The position numbers and the translations under genes were made by a program. Source: Cryobacterium sp. CG_9.6 (GTDB lineage: Bacteria; Actinomycetota; Actinomycetes; Actinomycetales; Microbacteriaceae). Taken from it: 64,000 nt of DNA. How positions within the stretch are numbered: the first letter of the stretch is position 1; every line of letters starts with the position of its first letter. Of this stretch, positions 17,755 to 25,511 are shown one piece after another. The stretch spans positions 123,344-187,343 of the forward strand of contig NZ_JARXUZ010000002.1 of NCBI RefSeq assembly GCF_029893365.1, given 5' to 3'. Under the pieces are notes generated by a model. It ran no database searches. It was not told the origin of the DNA and was given only the letters and a program-made list of their open reading frames with translations.

Positions 17755-19061
17755 TCGACGCCGTCCCCACTTTTCCTAGGATTGAAGCCACAGTCGCTGC
17801 GGACGCGACGGGTACCGTTGCGATCAACGGTGTGATGCAGTCGGTGGTCGGCGCGGATGAACAGGCCGTGCGAGCGGAAATTCTGACGCGTGTCACGGCA
17901 ACAGCCAACGACCTGGGCCGCCCTGTTCGTCTGAACACTCGTGACAGGCTCGGGGAACAGCAGCTCGCTGTGTTCCCGGACGGCCACGTGGAAGCACTAT
18001 CTGGCCTTGATGCTTTGGCAGCGCGGGTCACAGCGACCCCCACCGCCGACCAACCGGCCCCCAAGCCTGCCCTCAACACGGCTCAGCCTTCAGAGAACGT
18101 TGCTGTGCGTTCAGAGGGTCCAGCGGCCCGATTGACCCTGAACGATTTTTTGCAATCTCGGCCCGTCGCGCTGGTCGGACCGGCCATGATGGGCTGGCAG
18201 GGCACAGTGCGCAGACTCACTGGCGGCCTTGTCTCGGTCGCTCCAGGTCAGCTCGAGCTCACGCACCGAAGCGCCATTGATCGGGTCCAGCAAAGCCTGC
18301 GCGGACCCCGAACGGTCGTCGTCATCAACCCCAAGGGTGGCGCTCATAAAACCACCGCGACGTTGCTACTGGCAGCGACGTTTGGCACCTACCGCGGTGG
18401 TTATACGCTCGCGTGGGACAACAACGAAACCCGTGGGACGCTCGGATGGCGGGCGCAGCCCGCCCGCCACAGCAACACGGCCGTCGATCTGCTCCGCGAC
18501 CTTGACCGCTTCAACGACCTCCGCAGTGCACGGGTGGGCGACCTCGACAACTATGTTCGCTCGCAGGGATCCACCCAGTTCGATGTGCTCGCCTCTGACG
18601 AGGATGCGGCCGCGTCGTCGACCATTAATGGCCAGGCGTTCAATGAGCTCCACACGACGATGAGTCGGTTCTACCGGGTCATCGTTGTTGACACCGGCAA
18701 CAACATGCGCGCCTCCAATTGGGAAGCCGCCCTCGACGCCGCCGACCAGCTCGTCATCGTCTCCACAATCCGCGAAGACACCGCAGCCAGCGCCGCATGG
18801 CTGGTCGACGGACTGTATGAGAAAGGCCACGAAGAGAAGGTGCGCAACGCCGTCACCGTTCTCGCTTCCCCATCGAAGGTGGCCGACCCGCAGCTGAACC
18901 GCCGGTTGCATAGCCACTTTGCGTCCCTGACTCGCACCGTGCTCGACGTGCCCCACGACCCCTCACTGGTCGACGGGGGAACGCTGAGCTACGACGCTCT
19001 CGCCCCCGCGACGCGTGAAGCGTGGCTGCAGGTCACTGCAGCGGTCGCGGACGGGCTGTGA
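17751..19061 (+). CDS. ParA/MinD-like ATPase of the conjugation cluster
   Basis: 436 residues. An N-terminal region of about 180 residues precedes a deviant Walker A VVINPKGGAHKTTATLLLA, then LAWDNNETRGTLGWR, Walker B-like RVIVVDTGNNMRASNWEAA and DQLVIVSTIREDTAASAAW. Such proteins in actinobacterial secretion and conjugation clusters are related to MinD/TadZ and probably position the apparatus at the membrane. The HKT in place of SKT or GKT is typical of this subgroup. It is coupled to the genes on both sides (ATGA upstream, GTGA downstream). Confidence 0.82.
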   Translation: MIDAVPTFPRIEATVAADATGTVAINGVMQSVVGADEQAVRAEILTRVTATANDLGRPVRLNTRDRLGEQQLAVFPDGHVEALSGLDALAARVTATPTADQPAPKPALNTAQPSENVAVRSEGPAARLTLNDFLQSRPVALVGPAMMGWQGTVRRLTGGLVSVAPGQLELTHRSAIDRVQQSLRGPRTVVVINPKGGAHKTTATLLLAATFGTYRGGYTLAWDNNETRGTLGWRAQPARHSNTAVDLLRDLDRFNDLRSARVGDLDNYVRSQGSTQFDVLASDEDAAASSTINGQAFNELHTTMSRFYRVIVVDTGNNMRASNWEAALDAADQLVIVSTIREDTAASAAWLVDGLYEKGHEEKVRNAVTVLASPSKVADPQLNRRLHSHFASLTRTVLDVPHDPSLVDGGTLSYDALAPATREAWLQVTAAVADGL

Positions 19062-19570
19062 AACGAACCCTGGTTGCCGTGGTGCCCCTCATTGCTGCCC
19101 TCGCTCTCACTGGATGTGTCGGCGCCACGGCGTCGCCGACCGTGGCCCCGTCGACGAGCGCCAAGAGTGCACCGTCGTCGCCGTCCGGAACTGCAGTGCC
19201 TGACGCGCCCACCGATGATGCGAGCGTGTTGCCTGTGCCCGAAGCTGGAACGGACAGTCGGGCCGACGCGATCACCGCAGCTGAGAAGGTCGTGACGACC
19301 TTCGGGCAGCCCACACTCGATGCCACCACATGGATGAACAACATGTACCCGCTACTGACCCAGACGGGCGCGGCGGCCTATGAAGGAACTGATCCGGCGA
19401 AGGTCCCCGTCCACCAGGTCACCGGTGCTGGCATCCTTCTGGACGGCTCCACCGAGGTTGCTTTGATCGTTCAGGTGCCCACGGACGCGGGCCTGTACAA
19501 CGTCAGCTTGAGCCGCCCAGGCGCGGCCGTGCCGTGGCTCGCTGACCGAATCCGACCTGCACAGGGATAA
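19058..19570 (+). CDS. Lipoprotein of the conjugation cluster
   Basis: 170 residues from GTG 19058: KRTLVAVVPLIAALALTGCV is a lipoprotein signal peptide with lipobox LTGC. A Ser/Thr/Pro-rich linker follows, then a domain (ADAITAAEKVVTTFGQPTLD, TWMNNMYPLLTQTGAAAYEG, YNVSLSRPGAAVPWLADRI) resembling the VirB8/NTF2-like domains of surface-exposed conjugation proteins; that resemblance is tentative. The start overlaps the ATPase stop (GTGA), and only 2 bases separate it from the cell-wall hydrolase gene, so it should act outside the membrane with that enzyme. Confidence 0.75.
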   Translation: MKRTLVAVVPLIAALALTGCVGATASPTVAPSTSAKSAPSSPSGTAVPDAPTDDASVLPVPEAGTDSRADAITAAEKVVTTFGQPTLDATTWMNNMYPLLTQTGAAAYEGTDPAKVPVHQVTGAGILLDGSTEVALIVQVPTDAGLYNVSLSRPGAAVPWLADRIRPAQG

Positions 19571-19572
19571 CG

Positions 19573-20697
19573 GTGGCTGACGACAAAGGGAAAGGCGCTC
19601 TGATCCTCATTGGTGCGCCCGTCGCGCTGGTCGCGACGGTGTTCCTGCTGATCATCCTCGTGTTCTCGGGCACGGCAGCGACTGCTGCCTGCACCGAAGC
19701 GGCTGGCACGGTGAACCCCGAGACGGTGCCCACTGATCCTGTCGCCGGTTACTCCGGAGACCAACTGAAAAATGCCGCCTACATCATGAACGCAGCGAGT
19801 GCTCTCACACTGGACCGCACCGCTCAAGTGCTCGGGGTGATGACCGCTATGGGGGAAAGCTCGCTCGTGAACGTTGGCTACGGCGATGATGTGAACGGCG
19901 TCACCAACCCGGACGGTACCCCCACCAGCTCACTGGGCTTATTTCAGCAGCAGTGGAGCCTGGGAACGTGGGGAACCCGCGACGAAGTGATGGACCCCAC
20001 CCATGCCGCGACGGCATTCTTCGAACGCCTCGTCGGCGTAGCCGACTGGCAGAACCTTGCACCCACCTTCGCCATTCACAAGGTGCAGGGTAACGCCGAC
20101 CCGTTCCATTACGAGAGATTCTTCGGCGCAGCTGACCAGATCGTGACCGCTCTCGCCGGAGATGGTGCGGCTGGTGGTGGCTGCGGCAGTGGCGCCGTTG
20201 CTCTGCCGCTGAGCGCCGGTTTCAATATGACCGGCGACTACGGGCCGAGGGAGAGCCCTGTCGCGGGGGCGAGTAGTTGGCACCCGGCCGCTGATCTGCA
20301 GCATTACCCGAACCCGTGCGGTGACCAGATCTACGCGATCACCGGCGGAACCGTGACTCTCATTGCGGGCTACCAGGTCTCGATCAAATCAGCGGACGGC
20401 TACACCGTCTCCTACCTGCACATGAAACTTTCCGACGTGTCCGCACAGGTCGGCGACGCCATCACGACCGGTCAGCCGATCGCGCTCGTCGGCAACGAGG
20501 GACCCTCCACCGGGTGCCATCTCGACCTTCGAATCAACACAGCGGGCAGCACGAATGACGCCGTGAACACTCTCACAGCAGTTGAGGATCTCGGCGGTCC
20601 GTCAGCGTCGGCAGGGTTTGTGAATCCGGAGGAATACTTCACCCTGTTCGGCATGAAATTGTGTCCCGCAGAGTCGTGTCAGAGGCAGTATTCATGA
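19573..20697 (+). CDS. Cell-wall hydrolase: transglycosylase-like plus M23 peptidase domain
   Basis: 374 residues: a membrane anchor (about 8-33), then a lytic-transglycosylase-like domain (IMNAASALTLDRTAQVLGVM, TAMGESSLVN with probable catalytic Glu at about 95, SLGLFQQQWSLG), then an M23 metallopeptidase domain (GFNMTGDYGPRES, HPAAD with His237/Asp241, SYLHMKLSD with His283, GCHLDLRI). The last motif is normally HLH; here it is HLD, so one zinc ligand is Asp instead of His. Such two-domain proteins (VirB1/TraG-NlpC-like) open peptidoglycan for the mating channel. Start GTG 19573. Confidence 0.85.
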   Translation: MADDKGKGALILIGAPVALVATVFLLIILVFSGTAATAACTEAAGTVNPETVPTDPVAGYSGDQLKNAAYIMNAASALTLDRTAQVLGVMTAMGESSLVNVGYGDDVNGVTNPDGTPTSSLGLFQQQWSLGTWGTRDEVMDPTHAATAFFERLVGVADWQNLAPTFAIHKVQGNADPFHYERFFGAADQIVTALAGDGAAGGGCGSGAVALPLSAGFNMTGDYGPRESPVAGASSWHPAADLQHYPNPCGDQIYAITGGTVTLIAGYQVSIKSADGYTVSYLHMKLSDVSAQVGDAITTGQPIALVGNEGPSTGCHLDLRINTAGSTNDAVNTLTAVEDLGGPSASAGFVNPEEYFTLFGMKLCPAESCQRQYS

Positions 20698-20869
20698 CCC
20701 CGAATCAGACGCGCAGCCTTCAGGGCATAAAAGCGGGGGTGACCTGCTGGAATAATGCCATAAGTGGTGTGGATACCGAGGCTGATATTCACCCCACCTG
20801 CACGGTCCGGCCCAGTGACCGTGTGCCGCATATCCGAATCGGATTTTCACATGAAAGACACCGCCCCTG

Positions 20870-21289
20870 ATGGACGATGAATACTGGGACACCTACCCAG
20901 AGACCTTGACCACCACCGACGTGGCCAAAATTCTCCACGTCGGAAAGCCCGCCGTGTTCGCCCGACTTCAGAGCGGCATCATCCCGGCGCATCAGGTCGT
21001 CGGTTCCTGGATCATCTTCAAAGCTGAAATTCGTGCGTGGCTGGACTCCACCAGTAACCAGGAACCTGTCGGTCCCACGGCCGTCGTCGACGTGCTCGCC
21101 GCCTACGGTGACGAGCTGAGCTACCGCGACCTCATGGTCCTCTTCGACAAGACGAAGCCCACTATTTACCGTTGGCTACAAACTGGCGAGATACCCGCCT
21201 ACCACGTCGGAACCCGCTGGATCATTCACAAGACGCAGCTGCGACAACGACTCCGCGAAACCAGCAACCAGCGTGTCGACGATGAATAA
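20870..21289 (+). CDS. Protein with two tandem excisionase-like DNA-binding domains
   Basis: 139 residues formed from two similar halves. Half 1 reads TTTDVAKILHVGKPAVFARL, GIIPAHQVVGSWIIFKAEIR; half 2 reads SYRDLMVLFDKTKPTIYRWL, GEIPAYHVGTRWIIHKTQLR. Each is a helix-turn-helix plus wing of the HTH_17/excisionase type, so the gene arose by internal duplication. A regulator of transfer or replication genes is plausible. The start ATG 20870 follows 172 bases of non-coding DNA after the hydrolase gene. Confidence 0.75.
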   Translation: MDDEYWDTYPETLTTTDVAKILHVGKPAVFARLQSGIIPAHQVVGSWIIFKAEIRAWLDSTSNQEPVGPTAVVDVLAAYGDELSYRDLMVLFDKTKPTIYRWLQTGEIPAYHVGTRWIIHKTQLRQRLRETSNQRVDDE

Positions 21290-21518
21290 GAATAACGTCC
21301 GACACGCCGCGCCTAGCCCGAGGCCGCCGGCCTCATCGATTCCGCTCCGCCGCACCAACAGGTTAGAAGCGGCCAATGGGTGCGCTGCTGCGTCGTGCCC
21401 GAACGCGTCACCGAACTCAACGAGGCGCTCGGACGCGAACGGGGGCAACGCACCGATTTGGGCAACTCGGCGGCGTGTCTTTCCCGAATGCATTCACTTC
21501 ACTGCCATGCTCAATGGC

Positions 21519-21755
21519 ATGAGCGCAATCAAGGGCCGGGCCAGACGCCCGGAGAACACCCCCACCGTGCTGTTTCAGGCGCGAGTGAACTCCGCAATCC
21601 GTGAAGAGGTCAACGCCGCGGCTACCGCGAGCGGCGTCTCGTCCGGGATGTACCTCGAGGCTCTATTGCGCATGACGCTTGAGGCCGAAGGTCAGCTTCC
21701 CGTGCTTGACCTTTTCCCCCCTCGTCAGGAGGAGTTGCATATCCCAGCGGCTTAA
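21519..21755 (+). CDS. Small ribbon-helix-helix-like protein
   Basis: 78 residues: MSAIKGRARRPENTPTVLFQ, ARVNSAIREEVNAAATASGV, SSGMYLEALLRMTLEAEGQL. A basic arm, a short strand (TVLFQARV) and two helices fit a ribbon-helix-helix DNA-binding protein such as plasmid copy-number or partition regulators. ATG 21507 (MLNGMSAIK) is an alternative start. It is followed at once by a strong terminator and then the replication/primase gene, so a regulatory role there is plausible. Confidence 0.6.
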   Translation: MSAIKGRARRPENTPTVLFQARVNSAIREEVNAAATASGVSSGMYLEALLRMTLEAEGQLPVLDLFPPRQEELHIPAA

Positions 21756-21762
21756 ACGAAAG

Positions 21763-21790
21763 AGCCCGTCGCTTCCGCGACGGGCTTCTC
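21763..21790 (+). terminator. Rho-independent terminator
   Basis: A perfect 10-bp stem, AGCCCGTCGC / GCGACGGGCT, with loop TTCC, followed by TCTC. It begins 8 bases after the stop of the ribbon-helix-helix-like gene and ends that transcription unit. Confidence 0.85.
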
Positions 21791-21843
21791 CAAGTTTCGT
21801 AGCTCAAACCTTCTCTGCTTGGCGGCGACGAGGTTCGAGCTAA

Positions 21844-23874
21844 TTGAAAGATCCGGTTCTCAGGCCGGGGCTTTTGTGTACCCAATCGAAGACGACTCGA
21901 AGGGATGACCCCATAGTAACCGATGTATACCGTTTTGACGATGTTTCCGTGATGGGAACCCCGTTGGGCGTGTCTTCCGACCGGTGGACGGCCTGGGATT
22001 TGACGCGCCGCATCAGTCCGCGCGACCAGGTTAGGGTCATGGTGCGCGAGGCCGACGGTCAGCTACACATCAACCAATACCCCCGGTTGTACCGTGTCGG
22101 GCCCGACGCACCCACGACGCCGTGGTGTGTCCGTCTGGCCGACGCCGCGCATCAGTTCCGGTTGCTCTGCTTCGACTTTGACGCGAAGACTCCTGACGCC
22201 GTGGAGAACGCCGTCGACGACTGTGACGCCCTCTGCGGTGTTCTCGATGAACTCTCAATCGTCCACGTCGTCTGCCAGTCGTCGGCGGGCGGCGGCCGAC
22301 ATGTCTGGATCGGCATTGCTGGTGGGGCTTCCCCCGCGATCGTTGCTGCTGTCGCAAGAGTGGCCCACGCGACGTATGACACCCTCGACCACGGCATGTT
22401 GCTGAACCCAGCCGAGGGCGCCGCGCGTCCGCCCGGGGCTCCACACCGGGATGGCAGCACCTCAACGGTGCTCCGCGGTCGCCTGGATGCACTCGCGGCG
22501 CTGACCACGACGCCTGGAGAACTGGAACGGCTTGCCGTGGTGCTCGGAGAGCGTAAACCTGCTCTCCGCCACGTCGATACGCGGCCCTCGGGCCCAGTCG
22601 ATGGCTCTCACCACACCCACCGGGACCTCAGCACGACGGGGGAAGGCCACATGGCTACCATCAATGGTGGGAGCAACCCGTCGTGGACGGGTTTCATGTG
22701 CTTGTTGACGGCGGCCAGCGCCGGATGGACGCGCGGGGACGTCGAGCACGCGGCCAAGACTGCCCCCGGTATGGAGCACTTCCGCACGAAGAACACGGGG
22801 CGCGGCACGCGCCGGCCCCGCAGCGCGGGCGAGGCCCACGATCGCCTGTCCCGCCAGTGGGCCAAGGCGCAGCAGTACGCGGCGCTCCAGCGCCCGCTCC
22901 CCGCCGCACAGAAACCCCAAGACCTCACGGAGTTGGGTGCGATCGTCGCCGATGTCGATGACCTTCTGATGCGCCTTCGCGTCAATGCCGGCCGGTGGGG
23001 ACGCACCGAGTCGGCCATTTCCCAGCGCACCATCCTGATCGCTCTGGCCTACCTCACCTTGCAGACCGGGAAGCACGCTGTCGCGGCGTCCATCCGCGAC
23101 CTGGCCCTGATGTCGGGCCTGGGCCGTACGACCGCAGCTAGCGCCCTCCACGCCCTCACCGAGGCCGGATTCATCCAGCAGGTCCGCAATTCTGACGGCG
23201 GCAACGCCGCCGAATGGGAGCTAACTGGAAAGTTTTCCACAGCCTATGACATGGTCCGGTCACAACCATCTAATAACCCCCGCCCCCCTCCCGAACTCTT
23301 CACGCTCCGGGCCGAACTGGTGCGCATGATCGAGAACCAACTGACTGACCAGCTCCACGACCTCTTCACTCGTAAAGGACTGGGTCACCTTGCTGGCAGG
23401 ATCTACACGCTCCTCCGGGAGCACGCCGCCGTGACGATCGACTCTGCGGCCCGGCTTCTGGGGGTGTCCTCCCGCCACACGGCTACGATCCTGGGTCGCC
23501 TTCGCCGACACCGACTCATCATCAAACACCCGGAGGGCTGGGCTCGGTCACTTCGGGACTTGCGTACGCTGGCGGCTCGTGTTCTGGGTGTTGAGGGGAT
23601 GCTGTACGCCCGGGCCGATCAGTATGAGGCGGAGCGTGTTGTGTGGGCGTGGTGGCAAGCCGAATACGCCACGATGACCAGTACCCCGAGGCAGCGTCCG
23701 CGCCGGCCTCACGTGTCGAGCCGGCCACTGTTTGAGGCCAGTACACCAGGTGAACGCGTTTGGCCCCGCTACCCGCGTTCACCGGATGGTCGGGCCGACC
23801 ACCACCAGGCCCGCGAATATGTTGATGAAGGGGTGCTCAACCCGGAGAATCGCTGGCAGCTCTCCGTCGCATAG
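21844..23874 (+). CDS. Primase-polymerase-like replication protein with winged-helix C-terminus
   Basis: 676 residues if begun at TTG 21844; ATG 21952 (MGTPLGVSSDRW) is an alternative. The N-terminal third resembles the archaeo-eukaryotic primase fold: RLLCFDFDAK (metal-binding DFD, about 111-113), VVCQSSAGGGRHVWIGIAG with the G-G-R-H element, then LLNPAEGAARPPGAPHRDGS. The middle (WTGFMCLLTAASAGWTRGDV) resembles a primase C-terminal helical region. Two winged helices follow (IRDLALMSGLGRTTAASALH; ARLLGVSSRHTATILGRLRR). It is probably the replication initiator/primase of the plasmid. It lies between a terminator and a palindrome-rich non-coding region. Confidence 0.65.
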   Translation: MKDPVLRPGLLCTQSKTTRRDDPIVTDVYRFDDVSVMGTPLGVSSDRWTAWDLTRRISPRDQVRVMVREADGQLHINQYPRLYRVGPDAPTTPWCVRLADAAHQFRLLCFDFDAKTPDAVENAVDDCDALCGVLDELSIVHVVCQSSAGGGRHVWIGIAGGASPAIVAAVARVAHATYDTLDHGMLLNPAEGAARPPGAPHRDGSTSTVLRGRLDALAALTTTPGELERLAVVLGERKPALRHVDTRPSGPVDGSHHTHRDLSTTGEGHMATINGGSNPSWTGFMCLLTAASAGWTRGDVEHAAKTAPGMEHFRTKNTGRGTRRPRSAGEAHDRLSRQWAKAQQYAALQRPLPAAQKPQDLTELGAIVADVDDLLMRLRVNAGRWGRTESAISQRTILIALAYLTLQTGKHAVAASIRDLALMSGLGRTTAASALHALTEAGFIQQVRNSDGGNAAEWELTGKFSTAYDMVRSQPSNNPRPPPELFTLRAELVRMIENQLTDQLHDLFTRKGLGHLAGRIYTLLREHAAVTIDSAARLLGVSSRHTATILGRLRRHRLIIKHPEGWARSLRDLRTLAARVLGVEGMLYARADQYEAERVVWAWWQAEYATMTSTPRQRPRRPHVSSRPLFEASTPGERVWPRYPRSPDGRADHHQAREYVDEGVLNPENRWQLSVA

Positions 23875-24598
23875 AAATCCTGGGGTCGTTCACTCCAGGC
23901 CCACGAGTACGTGGCTGGTGAATTCGTCGGATACCCAACATTAGTATCGTGTCGGGCGTTTGAGGACATGCCTCGAAACAGCGAAATGCAGGCACGCAGG
24001 GAAGTCGCGAGAACCGGCCGGAATGGTCACAACCAAGTTGCCGCGACGAATAACCTCGCGTGAGTGAGACCCATTCAGCCGCGTGGTTGGTCTGATTCCT
24101 TCTCGCAACCAGTCTCGGTCGGGGCGTCGTGCTGGTCCCGGATTGAGACTCGGCCGTATCCAATTTGCATGCAAAAGTATAACCAACCCGGTAATGCATT
24201 ACATAGACGAGTACATGGCAAGCATTACAAAACTCGCCGCGTGATTCCGCGCTTTACTGATCCTGTCCCGGGGTGCCGTGCGAACGATCGTTACCGAACG
24301 CCACACCCCACAAACCCTTAGCGTCGGATATGCAACGAATTCACAAGCCACCCCGTGAAGACCGGTTCAGGTCGTTAGCCACAGCTGCCTCGGTCATACT
24401 CGACGGCTCTTTCCTCGGGAAGGAGCTTGTAGATTACCCGGTCCCTGAAAATTGACGCCTTGCTCGCAGCGCGTTCGAACCATCCGCCCCAGTAGAGGAG
24501 AAGCAGAACCTGGAACGGCTCATGCTAAAGTCAAATCCTAACTTGGGGGACCTGTGCTTACAGCTTCATTAATCTCTATTCCTGCAGGCACCCGTCGT
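23875..24598. other. Non-coding region with palindromes (candidate origin or control region)
   Basis: No convincing gene is visible in these 724 bases. Two perfect 12-bp palindromes lie close together: TTTGCATGCAAA (24164-24175) and GTAATGCATTAC (24191-24202), with a related GCATTAC half at about 24222. A short in-frame ATG at 24212 gives only nine codons before a stop. The region lies downstream of the primase-like gene, where an origin of replication or transfer could be, but no nick site was recognised. Confidence 0.4.
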
Positions 24599-25474
24599 AT
24601 GTCTTCGCTGATGAGAGCCGTCGTTTTGGTTGCGGCGCTTTTCGTTGCGGTCGCGGGCCTCACCCTCGTTTCTTCGAACAGCGCGTCCGCGCAGGACTTC
24701 TCCCAGTGTGACAGTGTCGATAACACCCCAGGCCTGGAACTTATCTGCGATGTGAGCGTAGAAAACAACCTGAATTTGACCAGTGGGGTGGAGAGCTCCA
24801 CTGTCGCAACCACGGTGTGTGAGGGGGCCAACGGCGCGTCTAAGTGTGGCCCTGCGTCGACGGAGTCTTACAACACGCTTACCAGCGCGGTGAGCCAGTG
24901 CAACTACGCACTGAACGGCGGCGGCGGTAACTTGGACTGCACCGTGACCGTGGTCAACAACATCACTGGTGCGGCCGATGAGGACAAGGCGCCTACCGGC
25001 GCAACAGTGAATCAGTGTGTTGGATCCGCAACCGGTGGCGGCACGGCGCTGATCTGTGACCCGTTCCCTGCCGCAACATCTAGCGCGACGATCACGCAGT
25101 GCAACGATTCCGCAATCGGCGGTGGTGGCGCTACCGGTGTCATCTGCACCGTGCACCCGTCCACCCAGAGTGCGCTGCTCCCGGTCACGATCACGCAGTG
25201 CAACAACTCCGCCAATGGCGGCGGAGCCAGCGTCACCTGCGATGCGACGCTAACGAACAACTCCCTCAATGGGGAAGCAGCGCCCAAGCCGAGCACTCTG
25301 ATCGCGCCGCTGAAGAATACCTTGCACGACTCCCTCAATGGGGAAGCGAAGCCCAAGGCGAGCACTCTGGTCGCGCCGCTGAAGAATACCCTGCACGACT
25401 CCCTGACGGACGGATTCGGCCTCCCCGGCGCCACTGGCGTGCACGGAACGTTTTTCCTCGGAGTTGGGGTCTGA
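24599..25474 (+). CDS. Secreted Cys-rich repeat protein, C-terminus replaced by Tn3 end
   Basis: From ATG 24599 (or 24611): a signal peptide MRAVVLVAALFVAVAGLTLV with cleavage near SASAQ, then repeats of about 30-55 residues of the type VSQCNYALNGGGGNLDCTV, ITQCNDSAIGGGG, ITQCNNSANGGGASVTC, each with a Cys pair. Then come two tandem 23-residue repeats (SLNGEA.PK.STL.APLKNTLHD) from a 69-bp DNA repeat at 25262-25399. The final residues GVGV and the stop come from the Tn3 inverted repeat starting at 25466, so the natural end is lost. Similar repeat proteins are common in actinobacteria; their function is unknown. Confidence 0.7.
   Translation: MSSLMRAVVLVAALFVAVAGLTLVSSNSASAQDFSQCDSVDNTPGLELICDVSVENNLNLTSGVESSTVATTVCEGANGASKCGPASTESYNTLTSAVSQCNYALNGGGGNLDCTVTVVNNITGAADEDKAPTGATVNQCVGSATGGGTALICDPFPAATSSATITQCNDSAIGGGGATGVICTVHPSTQSALLPVTITQCNNSANGGGASVTCDATLTNNSLNGEAAPKPSTLIAPLKNTLHDSLNGEAKPKASTLVAPLKNTLHDSLTDGFGLPGATGVHGTFFLGVGV
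25262..25399 (+). repeat. 69-bp tandem repeat within secreted protein gene
   Basis: Two adjacent 69-bp units (25262-25330 and 25331-25399) that differ at only a few bases. They encode two 23-residue repeats ending PLKNTLHD. Being a multiple of three, copy-number change keeps the frame. Confidence 0.9.
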
Positions 25475-25511
25475 GTAGTAATGGAACGAAAACGTGCGCT
25501 AAGGATTCGGG

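Noticed and set aside
22462..23151. 229-codon minus frame
   Set aside because: Antisense to the primase-like gene; shadow composition.
24212..24240. ATG with MASITKLAA, similar to an integrase start
   Set aside because: Stops after nine codons and nothing downstream continues an integrase in any frame.
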